This document shows, piece by piece, positions 22,255 to 31,490 of a stretch of 43,208 bases of DNA. Within the stretch, counting starts at the first letter, position 1, and every line of letters begins with the position of its first letter. Location of the stretch: the IMG/VR virus record IMGVR_UViG_3300048872_000009, positions 1-43,208 of that record; one strand, written 5' to 3'. Made by a program: the position numbers and the translations under genes. The stretch is from a virus. The notes beneath the pieces are model-generated. The model was given only the letters and a program-made list of their open reading frames with translations, did no database searches and was not told the DNA's origin.

Positions 22255-23049
22255 TTAGAATACAGAAGTCGTTCGCTGTGGTGTTTTTGGTTTGTTCGGA
22301 TCATCTTCTGTTTCGGAACTACCAATCACACCTGCCGAAACTGCGTTTGGGTCGAAGGCTGTATTTCCAGCACCTTGAGCCCCTCCCGCGATAGATGATA
22401 GAGCCGATGTGTCGAACAAGTCTCCTGGGATACCGGCTCGGAAACTATCTCCGAACGTATTGTTGAACTCTGAGACGTTATCACCAATGAGTTTTGTGAA
22501 CGCATTAGGATCGAATGACTGGCCGATGTCAACAGTCGATGCTGCATCTTTCGCCTGTCCATATATGCCACCGATCTTTCCTCTCTCTGCGTCCAACAGT
22601 CCTTGACCAACATCTTTCAACTGAGTGCGAACGCGAGCACCTTGTTCGTCTAAGTTCTTACTCGCTGCACCTGCTCCAGCATCTGTAATGACTCCGCGCT
22701 TGAGCAAGTTCTGGATATAGTTATCAGCTTTACTGCGTTGTTCACCATAGACTGCGTTGGCCAATTCATCATCGTATGAGTCTGGTATGAGAGTGTTCTG
22801 AAATCCAGGAGCCCATGTGGCATTTACTGTATTCATTGCACCTGTACGTAGGTCTTCACGCTGTTGAATACGAGGATCAACAGGCGCAGGCTCTGGCGGT
22901 TTAAGAGTTGCCATGAGAGCATCAAATTGTTGTTGTTGCTGTTGTTGAGCTATACGTGTAGCCTCAGCAGACTGTGCTGCTAGACGTTGATTGACAGCAT
23001 TAGGATCTTCACCACCACCACCACCAAAAAAATCACTGAGCCAAGACAT
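22255..23049 (-). CDS. Virion-arm protein, tandem paralogue B
   Basis: 264 residues. AGGAGG lies 6 bases before the ATG. It starts with a Gly run (FFGGGGGEDP). It shares with the next upstream gene (23059) the blocks YIQNLLKRGV, RVRTQLKDVG, LLDAERGK-GIY, SFDPN, GDLFDTS and a Thr-Ser-Val-Phe end. The two are diverged duplicates. A minor tail or ejection role is likely from position only. Confidence 0.75.
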   Translation of the reverse strand: MSWLSDFFGGGGGEDPNAVNQRLAAQSAEATRIAQQQQQQQFDALMATLKPPEPAPVDPRIQQREDLRTGAMNTVNATWAPGFQNTLIPDSYDDELANAVYGEQRSKADNYIQNLLKRGVITDAGAGAASKNLDEQGARVRTQLKDVGQGLLDAERGKIGGIYGQAKDAASTVDIGQSFDPNAFTKLIGDNVSEFNNTFGDSFRAGIPGDLFDTSALSSIAGGAQGAGNTAFDPNAVSAGVIGSSETEDDPNKPKTPQRTTSVF

Positions 23050-23058
23050 GATAGCCTC

Positions 23059-23916
23059 CTAGAATACTGCAGTAGATCGACGTTTAGTAGAGGTAGAACT
23101 TCCACCTGTATCAAGTCCAGTATTCAGCTTACTACCAGTTCCAGCATACGGATCAAAGTCAAGACTAGCTTGACCGCTAGATGGAGCACCTGATGAACCA
23201 GCTAACCCACTTGTATCGAATAGATCACCACTAATTGAGCCTGCAATCGCGTCTGCTAGCCCACCCTGAAAACCACCAACATCTTGCTGTGCTCGCGATA
23301 CATACGGAGTAGGATCAAATGATGCACCACCACCAGCAGGGACACTACCTGCAGCCGAAGCACCCTCATTATAGATACCTCGAACCTTACCGCGCTCTTG
23401 TTCAAGAAGTAGATTACCGACATCATTTAACTTGCTGCGAACTCTAGGCTCTTGCCCCGAGAGTGCGGCTACACCTGATTGCTGCCCACTTGAAGTAACG
23501 ACACCGCGTTTAAACAAATTGTTAATGTAGTCTTGTGCCTTAGTCTTTTGTGCACCAAAAATGTTCGCAATCGCAGGATCATCAAGAGTTCCAGGAACGA
23601 AATTAGCACCACCAGCTACACCACCAAAACCTGATAGTAATCTCCCTAGAGCCTCACTTGCACTCTCTGCTTGCGTTGGCCCCTGAACAGGATTGGATGC
23701 TGTAGCAGCTTGAGTTGCATTAGCAACACCAGTCGAGGCCGCAGCATCAGCAGCAGCTTTTTGTTCAGCAACATACTTTGGATCGAAGTCCTTAATTGTA
23801 TTGTAATAGGCTGCATTAGGTCTAATCGCATCCCAATATGCAGCACTAAAAGTACGAGGATCAGCACCAGCAGCAGTTGACCCTCCACCACCTAGAACGT
23901 CATCGAGAATGCCCAT
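23059..23916 (-). CDS. Virion-arm protein, tandem paralogue A
   Basis: 285 residues. AAGGAG precedes the ATG. Gly-rich start (DDVLGGGGS), then YINNLFKRGVVTS, RVRSKLNDVGNLLLEQERGK, SFDPTPY, GDLFDTSGL and a Ser-Thr-Ala-Val-Phe end, each matched in order in the 22255 protein. About 9 bases separate the two genes. Function unknown. Confidence 0.75.
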   Translation of the reverse strand: MGILDDVLGGGGSTAAGADPRTFSAAYWDAIRPNAAYYNTIKDFDPKYVAEQKAAADAAASTGVANATQAATASNPVQGPTQAESASEALGRLLSGFGGVAGGANFVPGTLDDPAIANIFGAQKTKAQDYINNLFKRGVVTSSGQQSGVAALSGQEPRVRSKLNDVGNLLLEQERGKVRGIYNEGASAAGSVPAGGGASFDPTPYVSRAQQDVGGFQGGLADAIAGSISGDLFDTSGLAGSSGAPSSGQASLDFDPYAGTGSKLNTGLDTGGSSTSTKRRSTAVF

Positions 23917-23929
23917 TTACGTGTCTCCT

Positions 23930-23944
23930 TGTGTGACTCACACA
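23930..23944. promoter_or_regulatory. Palindromic site, copy 21 (exact)
   Basis: Exact copy, 13 bases upstream of the 23916 start and next to the stop of the fibre gene. Confidence 0.85.
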
Positions 23945-25576
23945 CTAAGCTTCGATTGATACCTTCATGCCCATCTGAATGAATGCAGAAGGATGGCTAA
24001 AGTAAGTTACGACTGAGCCATCCGCTGACGCTTCAATTGCCTGTACAAAGTGAGCACCGAGCAATCCAAAGCCTTCGTAAGTAGCATTAGCAAGTCCACC
24101 AGCACTCAGTGTAGGTGCAGCGTATCCATAAATGCCAATTGGAGTAGCTGTAGTATCAAGTCCTATACCAGCACATGCACCACCAGATGCTGAGTTAAGT
24201 GCCTGTATGATATATGTTGCAGAGATAGCATCCTCATTCAATCCTCTAACGAATGTCACACGCATACTAGCATTACTTTGTGCTGAACGCCAAGTCGCAG
24301 TACCGTATGTCCATGTGGCAGTTGTATCAGCCACAGTAGTTGAAAATCGTTTACGATTATATGTATTCCATAGTGAGAAGAACCCTGCTGTACCAGGCGC
24401 ACCTGCAACACCATAAGTCCACTCTAACTGAGACGATGCATTACTCCTCGTAGTTCCTACCCATGTCCCACGTAGTGCTGCAGGGCCATTGGTAAGAGCG
24501 ATAGAGTTAAGATAGATACCTTTTACACGTTGAATAGCGGTTCCAGCACTTCGCGTTGTGTCGTTAGTCCAATCTGGCCCTCTAGTAAACCGTCGAGTTG
24601 TAAGTGTTTGAGTGCCCGACTGTGAACCAGACGTATTAACTGCGCCGCCGCCTTTGGTCGCAGAGAACTCAAAAGTATTCGCTGCTAGTCCTGCAGCAAT
24701 CACGTAATATGTAGTATCAGGCGTTATACCAGTAGGAAGTGATCCATCTGTTGTGAACTGAAATGGATGACCTACTTGAATAGCGTGTGAAGCAAATGAA
24801 ACTACTGCTGGTGCTGCAATGCTAATCGTTACAACAGTAGGCTCTGTCCATACAAACCAATCATTGACCTTACTTACTCCCATCGCTGCAGGATTTTTAG
24901 CTGTATCTGTAGTTGAGCCAAGTAACTCATCCCATAGATCAACAGTGTCAAAAGTCGTACCGTTATACAAAGGACAACTCTGACCAATGGATGATGCATA
25001 GTATATAATAGCAGTAGTAGCTACCGTAGCTGACATAACAGGATTACCACTTGCAAGCGTCATTCGCCCTTGAGGAAAACTGCTAAGTCTTGCAGAAATT
25101 GCCTGTGCTGTTCGCAAAGGCGTCATCATCGTTATATTGTCAGTACCAGCAAGAGCCTGTCCTAGTGACGCAATACCAGGGATAGGACTCTGAAATGCAA
25201 TAGCCTGAGCAACACGAAGCGCAGACATATACTTTGTATTTTCAATACCAGCCTCAGCTTCAGCTTGTGAAGCTAATGCTAGACTAAATGACGAATAGAA
25301 CGTCGGATGTGCAGCTAGATAAACAGCAAATGTCCCTGCTGGATCAGTAGTATGAGCAATAGCGACAGTATAAAGAATGCCGGTCTGAGGATCAATAACG
25401 ATCTGTCCAACAGTATAGGCGTGGCTATTCAACCAGATTGATGTATTCGCTGCGATAAGCGCGTTGAAAATTGCTTGATCGATTGAGTCCATAGCCTGAG
25501 CAAATTCTTGATGCCAAGGCTCTGACAAGAAGTCAGGGACCGCGAGCCTGAGATGAAGCGTATAACTAAGCGTCAT
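23945..25576 (-). CDS. Tail fibre / receptor-binding-type protein
   Basis: 543 residues. Residues about 105-165 hold two copies of the phage fibre repeat of the form AxxGTDNxxxMTPLRTAQAI (AEAGIENTKYMSALRVAQAI; ALAGTDNITMMTPLRTAQAI). The rest is Thr/Ser/Gly-rich and beta-like. A virion attachment fibre role is the natural reading. TTGGAG lies 8-9 bases before the ATG. Confidence 0.75.
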   Translation of the reverse strand: MTLSYTLHLRLAVPDFLSEPWHQEFAQAMDSIDQAIFNALIAANTSIWLNSHAYTVGQIVIDPQTGILYTVAIAHTTDPAGTFAVYLAAHPTFYSSFSLALASQAEAEAGIENTKYMSALRVAQAIAFQSPIPGIASLGQALAGTDNITMMTPLRTAQAISARLSSFPQGRMTLASGNPVMSATVATTAIIYYASSIGQSCPLYNGTTFDTVDLWDELLGSTTDTAKNPAAMGVSKVNDWFVWTEPTVVTISIAAPAVVSFASHAIQVGHPFQFTTDGSLPTGITPDTTYYVIAAGLAANTFEFSATKGGGAVNTSGSQSGTQTLTTRRFTRGPDWTNDTTRSAGTAIQRVKGIYLNSIALTNGPAALRGTWVGTTRSNASSQLEWTYGVAGAPGTAGFFSLWNTYNRKRFSTTVADTTATWTYGTATWRSAQSNASMRVTFVRGLNEDAISATYIIQALNSASGGACAGIGLDTTATPIGIYGYAAPTLSAGGLANATYEGFGLLGAHFVQAIEASADGSVVTYFSHPSAFIQMGMKVSIEA

Positions 25577-25592
25577 TTTCTCGCTCCAAACT

Positions 25593-25607
25593 TGTGTGAC
25601 TCACACA
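25593..25607. promoter_or_regulatory. Palindromic site, copy 22 (exact)
   Basis: Exact copy, 16 bases upstream of the fibre start. Confidence 0.85.
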
Positions 25608-25613
25608 GATATA

Positions 25614-27473
25614 TTAACGCTTGTATTTTCCACGAGAGAACAAGAACGACATATTCACGATTTCAAGATTGCCTCCATGCGCACCGACTACAGCAATCTT
25701 TAAGGTCTTGAACTTCACCGGAAACTTGTATAGCCGAGGATCACCACTACGACGACCACCACCATAAGGGCCTTCGCCATGAGTGTCACTAGAGAAGTGC
25801 TGTGGAGCGTACCCATGTCCAGAGGCTTCATTCCCGATAAAGTCCATTGATAGTGAAGGCTGAAACAAGATAGTCCCATCTGTAGCTTTGTAGAGATTGT
25901 CTACGTAAGCATTCACAGTAAACTGCGCATCTCCCTTAGTTGCCATGTTAATGAAACGGATCATCTTAACTTTCATAGGGTCTTTACTATCAAGCCACGG
26001 CAACTCAAGCTCAAAAGCTATGTCAATGCCAACAAACAATTCCCACCGCGGTTGATGCGTTTCTCTATCATTCGCAAATGTACCGATTAGGTTGCTTTTA
26101 TGTCCTAGAATACACTCATAGCTTTGTCCCAAGTCTACGTCTCGTGCAATATCTCCTATATTATAGTTTGTATTGTTAGCCCAATTGAAGTCACGATCCT
26201 GTGTACGGTCAAAGTAAAATTGCTCATCCTCAAATACAGCGTTTCCATGCTGATAAATACGCAACGTATCAGCATAGAACACACGACCGAGGAATGACTT
26301 ACATCCACATTGAACATCGATACCTTCATACTCAGACCATGCGCTATATTTCAACTTCGTGCTAAAGCTATAAACGAAAACTCTCCCTGTAGGAGTGAAT
26401 AGAAGCATATCATGAGATAGTGCATCATAGAGCATCCAACAAGATTTCAATTGCTCATTATCAGTGAGTAGTCCAATCGTTTGTCTATACGGAGGCTCAA
26501 CTTTCTCACTAAGCGTCTGACTTTCTAGTGTACCTGAAACAGAGAGCAGGTTACGCCGAGCACTAGCCATACCAGCAAGACCAGCAAATAGAAGGTCGTT
26601 CTCAACCGCAGAGATACATCTGTGCCCGAGTAGACCAAATGTCGGCATAGTGTCTGGAAAGAACGGCGTGTGTACACCAGCGGCATTGTACTGTCCTAAC
26701 CTAACGATGACTGTCTGGTCTTGAAAGAATACTAACAGGTTCGAACGGAAGCCTGCAATACCACGGATATCCAAGGCTCCCTGCGGAGCGAAGGCACCAA
26801 CGTCCACCGAGATGGAGTCATTAGGAATGGGATCGCCAACGAAGGTTCCCGCAGTCCCGACAGACGAGATAAAGATGGTTGTAGGTGTGGCTGGAATACC
26901 ACCAATGCAGTGATAGTTACTAACAACACAGCCGTATTTCCCTATTGGAGTGTTGACATTACTCCCCGTTGCTAAGTCTTGTAGATACGTAACGACTAGA
27001 AGACGACTGATCGTAATCGGCTTATCGATGCCGTTATGAATAATCATCGTGTTCTTGTAAGGAACAAAGTCAACCGAAGTAAGTCCACCACTCCATGCAG
27101 CAGGAGCCCCTGGTAGCAAAACTGCAATTGCAGTATTCCAGATAATTGTCTTTGCACCACTACCGTCAACGGCAACAATAACACCAGTAGAGAGCACACA
27201 TATAAGGCTCTCTGCAAAATACTCCATATCGACAATATGAGAACCAGCAGCCGCGACATTGCTAAGGTCAGCAAACCACTTAGAACCATATCGAATTTTC
27301 TGTGTGCCGCCAGGAGTACGTCGAAAGTTCTTAGCCGTAACTAGGTAGGTAGACTCCATCTGCAGATCAGTTTCGACAGCGTTCCAACCGCCACCGAAAC
27401 CACGCAGCGTAATGTTCTCCAGCTTGTTAGTGCGTGGAGACTTGAAGTTTGAACCAAATACGCTGACGTTCAT
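25614..27473 (-). CDS. Tail nozzle/hub-like protein
   Basis: 619 residues. Begins with LENITLRGFGGGWNAVETDLQM and continues beta-rich, as in the tail nozzle proteins of short-tailed phages (P22 gp10 / T7 gp12-like position, directly after the adaptor). Identification is mainly from gene order and composition. No SD; the palindrome ends one base before the ATG. Confidence 0.6.
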   Translation of the reverse strand: MNVSVFGSNFKSPRTNKLENITLRGFGGGWNAVETDLQMESTYLVTAKNFRRTPGGTQKIRYGSKWFADLSNVAAAGSHIVDMEYFAESLICVLSTGVIVAVDGSGAKTIIWNTAIAVLLPGAPAAWSGGLTSVDFVPYKNTMIIHNGIDKPITISRLLVVTYLQDLATGSNVNTPIGKYGCVVSNYHCIGGIPATPTTIFISSVGTAGTFVGDPIPNDSISVDVGAFAPQGALDIRGIAGFRSNLLVFFQDQTVIVRLGQYNAAGVHTPFFPDTMPTFGLLGHRCISAVENDLLFAGLAGMASARRNLLSVSGTLESQTLSEKVEPPYRQTIGLLTDNEQLKSCWMLYDALSHDMLLFTPTGRVFVYSFSTKLKYSAWSEYEGIDVQCGCKSFLGRVFYADTLRIYQHGNAVFEDEQFYFDRTQDRDFNWANNTNYNIGDIARDVDLGQSYECILGHKSNLIGTFANDRETHQPRWELFVGIDIAFELELPWLDSKDPMKVKMIRFINMATKGDAQFTVNAYVDNLYKATDGTILFQPSLSMDFIGNEASGHGYAPQHFSSDTHGEGPYGGGRRSGDPRLYKFPVKFKTLKIAVVGAHGGNLEIVNMSFLFSRGKYKR

Positions 27474-27474
27474 T

Positions 27475-27489
27475 TGTTTGACTCACACA
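27475..27489. promoter_or_regulatory. Palindromic site, copy 23 (T at position 4)
   Basis: TGTTTGACTCACACA, one base from the ATG at 27473; G centre on the coding strand and no separate SD. Confidence 0.8.
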
Positions 27490-27491
27490 AC

Positions 27492-28178
27492 TCAATAACG
27501 CTCAGACCAGTAACTAGGAATGCTCGCACGTGAACTGATCGGGATTGGATGCTTAGAAAGCGCAGCCATCACATCTTTATATTTCATCTCCATTAAGTTC
27601 TTGACGACATCCGCTGCGCCTGCATTAAGATCGTCACCTGAAAGCGTCATGTAGGCTGTAGCATATACGAGTAAGTCCTTATCGAGATAGAAGACATCAG
27701 CCCAATCGAATTGAGTTTCAGAGACTAAGAGAGGATAGACTTTCGCTAAGACTTGTACACTTCCAATTGAAGTCACAGGATAGAATTGCAACTTTCGCAG
27801 AGCATAGTTCACATTAGTTGCATTCATACTTGTCCAGAATAATGCCTGTGTTCCTGTAAGTCCTAGAGAGCTAGGATTTGTCCTTGTACGCATGATAGGT
27901 AAAGGTGAAGACTCTCCATCACGAAACACCACAATGAAGTCCTCGAAGTCTTTAATCTGTCCAAATGCTCCAGTTGTAGGAATGCCTAAGATACCATCAA
28001 GGACAACAGTGAACCAAGATAGATATTGTGGCCACTCGTACTTTTTGAACATCATGTTGAACGCACGTATCGCGTCTTGAAACATACGATCATCTTCGTA
28101 TTGCTGTACACCAGCACCTGACACTTCACCAACGACGGTGAGTGCAGCGTCAACTATCTCTCTGATCGTTGCACTCAC
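27492..28178 (-). CDS. Head-tail adaptor (P22 gp4/T7 gp11-like)
   Basis: 228 residues from GTG 28178, with GGAGG upstream. N-terminal helices (REIVDAALTVVGEVSG, DAIRAFNMMFKKYEWP), a beta section in the middle and a C-terminal LLVYATAYMTLSGDD helix fit the helical-bundle adaptors that join portal to nozzle. The position between coat and nozzle genes supports this. Confidence 0.7.
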   Translation of the reverse strand: MSATIREIVDAALTVVGEVSGAGVQQYEDDRMFQDAIRAFNMMFKKYEWPQYLSWFTVVLDGILGIPTTGAFGQIKDFEDFIVVFRDGESSPLPIMRTRTNPSSLGLTGTQALFWTSMNATNVNYALRKLQFYPVTSIGSVQVLAKVYPLLVSETQFDWADVFYLDKDLLVYATAYMTLSGDDLNAGAADVVKNLMEMKYKDVMAALSKHPIPISSRASIPSYWSERY

Positions 28179-28193
28179 CGCTGGCCTCCGTTG

Positions 28194-28895
28194 TTAGAAC
28201 GCGAGATGACGAATGCCTAGAAGGCCACCGTTACCAGCAGCATTCACTGAGTTATCACCGTTCATCGAAACCTCATACTGCAATACACCATTTGGAGCGG
28301 TGAGTGGAGTATAAGCACCACGAGGCTCACCTGTTACCGCGGTTGCAGGGTCGGTAAGTACGGGAGCAACCGTTGCAGTATTGATCTGAGCGAAGGTAAG
28401 CTCTGTTGCACCTTCTTTAATACCGAACATTTTCCCTTTGTAGGGAAGGCCAAGGACGAGTCCGGTTCCAAGAGTGAAGGTGATCGCGTTGGTAGCAGCA
28501 AGGATGAGGCGAGTACCTACCACATACTTGAAACATTTCAGTCCAGCGATTAGGACAGCAGCCGCAGCCGCACCTGTAATACGCTCAACCATCGGCTGAC
28601 CAAGATAGTCGTATCCGACGATCTCGATGATATTGTTATTGCCAGGAACACCGGACGGAGTATAAGTGAGAGTTCGCCCGTATGTACCATCGACCACAAA
28701 CGGAGTGGCAAAGTATGTAACTACAGCCGCAGCACCTTGAGCAGTAGTAGCAGCCAAGACTGCAGCCGGCGCCGCAGTCGCAGGGATACCAAGATCAAAG
28801 CGAGCAGGCGCTTGGTGAATAGGTGCTGCACCATACTGCATGGCAGGCACATAGTCATTTACGCCAATCTGGAAGAACTTTCTATCGCGTAGCAT
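28194..28895 (-). CDS. Virion structural protein, possibly head decoration
   Basis: 233 residues, Ala/Thr/Val/Gly-rich, beta-like, with few charges. GAGGAGA lies 9 bases before the ATG. Third-position G/C content is high, as in the coat gene, suggesting high expression. Its place two genes after the coat suggests a head-decoration or joining protein. No family recognised. Confidence 0.6.
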   Translation of the reverse strand: MLRDRKFFQIGVNDYVPAMQYGAAPIHQAPARFDLGIPATAAPAAVLAATTAQGAAAVVTYFATPFVVDGTYGRTLTYTPSGVPGNNNIIEIVGYDYLGQPMVERITGAAAAAVLIAGLKCFKYVVGTRLILAATNAITFTLGTGLVLGLPYKGKMFGIKEGATELTFAQINTATVAPVLTDPATAVTGEPRGAYTPLTAPNGVLQYEVSMNGDNSVNAAGNGGLLGIRHLAF

Positions 28896-28909
28896 ATTCT
28901 GTTTCTCCT

Positions 28910-29320
28910 CTACGCTGCCGTGGGCTCAAGTTGCTCAGGCATGACGACAGGACCAGTCATCGCAGTAGCAAGACGGATGACCTGTTTTTCGAGAGACTCC
29001 ATCGCACCACGACGGGCTGCATCGTCTTGGCCAAAGAGCATCTGGCCGATAGCACTCCGAGGATCGTTCAACCCTTCCAGATTGATAATCGGCGGGCGCT
29101 GATCGAGGTTGTACTTGCGAAGTTCGTCTTTACTCTTAAGACGAATCACATGACCTCGGGGGAAGTAGACCAAGAAGCCTGCAGGCTCCTCGACCTTCTT
29201 CGTATGCAGACCCTTCTCTTTGGTCCACATCGTAACATCTCGAAACACAGTGCCAATAGTCTCGCTGAGGTCAACGACCACATACGCGAGACGTGCACCG
29301 GTTGCGACGGGCTGTGCCAT
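28910..29320 (-). CDS. Small virion-arm protein, unknown
   Basis: 136 residues. AAGGAA lies 7 bases before the ATG. Contains AYVVVDLSETIGTVFRDV and GFLVYFPRGHVIRL, then a helical acidic end. Immediately follows the coat gene in the transcript. Function unknown. Confidence 0.65.
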   Translation of the reverse strand: MAQPVATGARLAYVVVDLSETIGTVFRDVTMWTKEKGLHTKKVEEPAGFLVYFPRGHVIRLKSKDELRKYNLDQRPPIINLEGLNDPRSAIGQMLFGQDDAARRGAMESLEKQVIRLATAMTGPVVMPEQLEPTAA

Positions 29321-29333
29321 TTTCGTTCCTTTC

Positions 29334-29348
29334 TGTGTGACTCACACA
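29334..29348. promoter_or_regulatory. Palindromic site, copy 24 (exact)
   Basis: Exact copy, 13 bases upstream of the 29320 start, between it and the coat stop. Confidence 0.85.
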
Positions 29349-29350
29349 AC

Positions 29351-30319
29351 TCAGTTCGTGAGATACGCGTGAGTACGATACTGCCGCCAGGAACAAAGTT
29401 GGCCTTCCCAAACGACACGACGACCAATCGCATCCGTATCCCAGGGTGCAACCAGTTGCTTGATCTTCATGTTGACGCCACGCAGGACGTGCAACGTGAG
29501 GTATTCTTCATTGACAAAATACGCAACGTTCGGCGCCAGCTTCTCATCGAAGAGGAGCGGGATGCTGTTGTGCGTCGTGCCAACGATACCGAGGTTGATG
29601 AGCTTCTTGCCAGTTCCAGTCTCACCTAGCTGGATAACAGTCTTGTCACGTGCCGCCGCTTTGTGCATTCGGTAGATGTTACGGCCTGCGAAGATTACTG
29701 TTGGCTTCGGTGACGTCTGCCCATCGCTTGATCGATTGAGATCAAGTTCGATGATATCGTCGAACGCTTCCTCAATATTCTCGGGGGTGAGAGTGCCCGC
29801 GAAGTTGTATGACGAGGAGCGCCACTGTGCCTCAGCAGCCAGAGAAATCCCGCCCACGGTACCCGTGGTAGGATCGGCGGGGATGAGGTTTCCGAGTCCG
29901 TTTGGATCAGTTCCAACGCCAATCGCGGTGTGATACGCTGCGAACTGTCGAGAGATAGACTCGTCAAGGGCCATGATCTTACCCTTGAGGATTTTGAAGA
30001 TAACTGCTCTACCTTGATTTTCGTCATCTTCCTGATCCGAGATAATCAACGAGCCCACGACTCGGCTCATGTTGTAGGAAACGGTCGTGAATTCGTTGGT
30101 CTGGTTCACAGGAACCTGATCGTAGTATTGCATTGACGTGACGTTAGGATTGAGCCCCACGATCAAGGGGTTGCTAATCTGCGGGCCGCCTTCTTCAACA
30201 ACGACTCGCTTCTTCGCATGTAGGTAGGCGCTGACAGTACCAGAGATCGCCGAAGCCATGATGAGCTTTGCGCGACTCCGTGTCAGCATTGCATTGACTA
30301 CGGTGTCGAGGGTCGCCAT
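29351..30319 (-). CDS. Major capsid protein
   Basis: 322 residues. Follows the scaffold gene, as in many tailed phages. N-terminal helical arm, then NPLIVGLNPNVTSMQYYDQVP and a central FAGRNIYRMHKAAA helix; overall this fits an HK97-fold coat protein. Codon use is noticeably rich in G/C-ending codons compared with neighbours, as expected for the most abundant virion protein. GGAG lies 7 bases before the ATG. Confidence 0.85.
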   Translation of the reverse strand: MATLDTVVNAMLTRSRAKLIMASAISGTVSAYLHAKKRVVVEEGGPQISNPLIVGLNPNVTSMQYYDQVPVNQTNEFTTVSYNMSRVVGSLIISDQEDDENQGRAVIFKILKGKIMALDESISRQFAAYHTAIGVGTDPNGLGNLIPADPTTGTVGGISLAAEAQWRSSSYNFAGTLTPENIEEAFDDIIELDLNRSSDGQTSPKPTVIFAGRNIYRMHKAAARDKTVIQLGETGTGKKLINLGIVGTTHNSIPLLFDEKLAPNVAYFVNEEYLTLHVLRGVNMKIKQLVAPWDTDAIGRRVVWEGQLCSWRQYRTHAYLTN

Positions 30320-30335
30320 TTTAGTCTCCGATTTC

Positions 30336-30350
30336 TGTGTGACTCACACA
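30336..30350. promoter_or_regulatory. Palindromic site, copy 25 (exact)
   Basis: Exact copy, 16 bases upstream of the coat start. Confidence 0.85.
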
Positions 30351-30359
30351 GGGGTTGAT

Positions 30360-31490
30360 TTACCGTCTGGCTCCAAATACCTGATCGAGAGCATCGCCCA
30401 CAATCTTTCCATAGGAGTCCGTAACGGGTGCTAGGTCTTCACTGCCATTAGCTGCCGGCATCTGACGACCTTGCGGGAGACTTCGCCTTCGGCCATTCTG
30501 CCGTTGCGAGTTCTGGTCTGTACGCCGCAATTGCGGGTTCTTCTGTTGTGCTAATTGCATACGCGCCCAAATCTCTCCTAGCGACATGCCAGGAAATTTC
30601 TGGATCACTTTGGTAAACGCTGGAAGGTAAGGGACCGCATCCGGGTTCTGACTAAAGAAGCTATCAACTTGGCCTTGGATTTCGTTAGCCTGCGCCGTTT
30701 GCGCTTCGGCATCTTTCCTTGCTTGCGCCGCTGCTGCGGTAGACTCTCGCAGCGGGTTCAGCTCTTTGCCGATCGTCTCACGAACTAGGTCAATGAGGGA
30801 CTTCGGATCAGCACCACCTGTAGCGCCAAGTTCAGCTATATTTATACCATTTGCTGCGGCTCTTGTCAAGATGTTTTTTATGGCCTTCGCAGGCTCATCT
30901 CGAAGCTCTTTGTAGAGACGTAATGCAGTCAATTGCTCAGCACTATCAATACCAAACTGTTTGATTGCATCATTATGAGACTGCGCCGCGACCAAGTCCC
31001 GATGAAGTCGCTGACCAATCTCAACTGCTTTACGAAGGCGTCCTGTAACCTCAGTAACTTGTCCTTGCATGGTCTGCGCCTGACCACGAAACTTATGGTT
31101 TTCCTGATACAACCGAGCTTCACGCCCCTTACGAGCAACGATAATGCCCTCGGCGTTAACAAGATTACCTTGCTTGTCAGGCTTTACCTCAGATCGATGA
31201 TAGAACGGCGTAGGCTTTTTTTCTGTTTGACTCACACGACTTTCTTGCTGACCACGGCCACGCTGAGGCTCATCACCTTGATCGTCGTCGTCTGCACCTT
31301 GCTGACCACGTGTGTCTAGCTGAAAGTCATCATCATCGCCTTCATTACCTGAACCACCTGCATCAAGGTCTTCATTACCACTACCCAAATCATCAGTATC
31401 AAGACCTAATTCCTCACGAGAAAGGCCAAGGTTCTCGAATACTGTATCCTCCGCCGCTTGGTTCGGCAGGTTCCCGTTACGCGGTGCCAT
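30360..31490 (-). CDS. Scaffolding protein
   Basis: 376 residues between portal and coat. Strongly acidic first 90 residues (runs of Asp/Glu/Gly), long charged helices in the middle (GQTVTEVTGRLRKAVEIGQ-like region), Gln/Arg-rich basic end. This charge layout and position are typical of capsid scaffolds. GGAG lies 8 bases upstream of the ATG, which touches the portal stop. Palindrome copy 26 lies inside. Confidence 0.8.
   Translation of the reverse strand: MAPRNGNLPNQAAEDTVFENLGLSREELGLDTDDLGSGNEDLDAGGSGNEGDDDDFQLDTRGQQGADDDDQGDEPQRGRGQQESRVSQTEKKPTPFYHRSEVKPDKQGNLVNAEGIIVARKGREARLYQENHKFRGQAQTMQGQVTEVTGRLRKAVEIGQRLHRDLVAAQSHNDAIKQFGIDSAEQLTALRLYKELRDEPAKAIKNILTRAAANGINIAELGATGGADPKSLIDLVRETIGKELNPLRESTAAAAQARKDAEAQTAQANEIQGQVDSFFSQNPDAVPYLPAFTKVIQKFPGMSLGEIWARMQLAQQKNPQLRRTDQNSQRQNGRRRSLPQGRQMPAANGSEDLAPVTDSYGKIVGDALDQVFGARR
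31224..31238. promoter_or_regulatory. Palindromic site, copy 26 (two mismatches)
   Basis: TGTTTGACTCACACG inside the scaffold gene, read Arg-Val-Ser-Gln-Thr on the coding strand. Confidence 0.6.
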
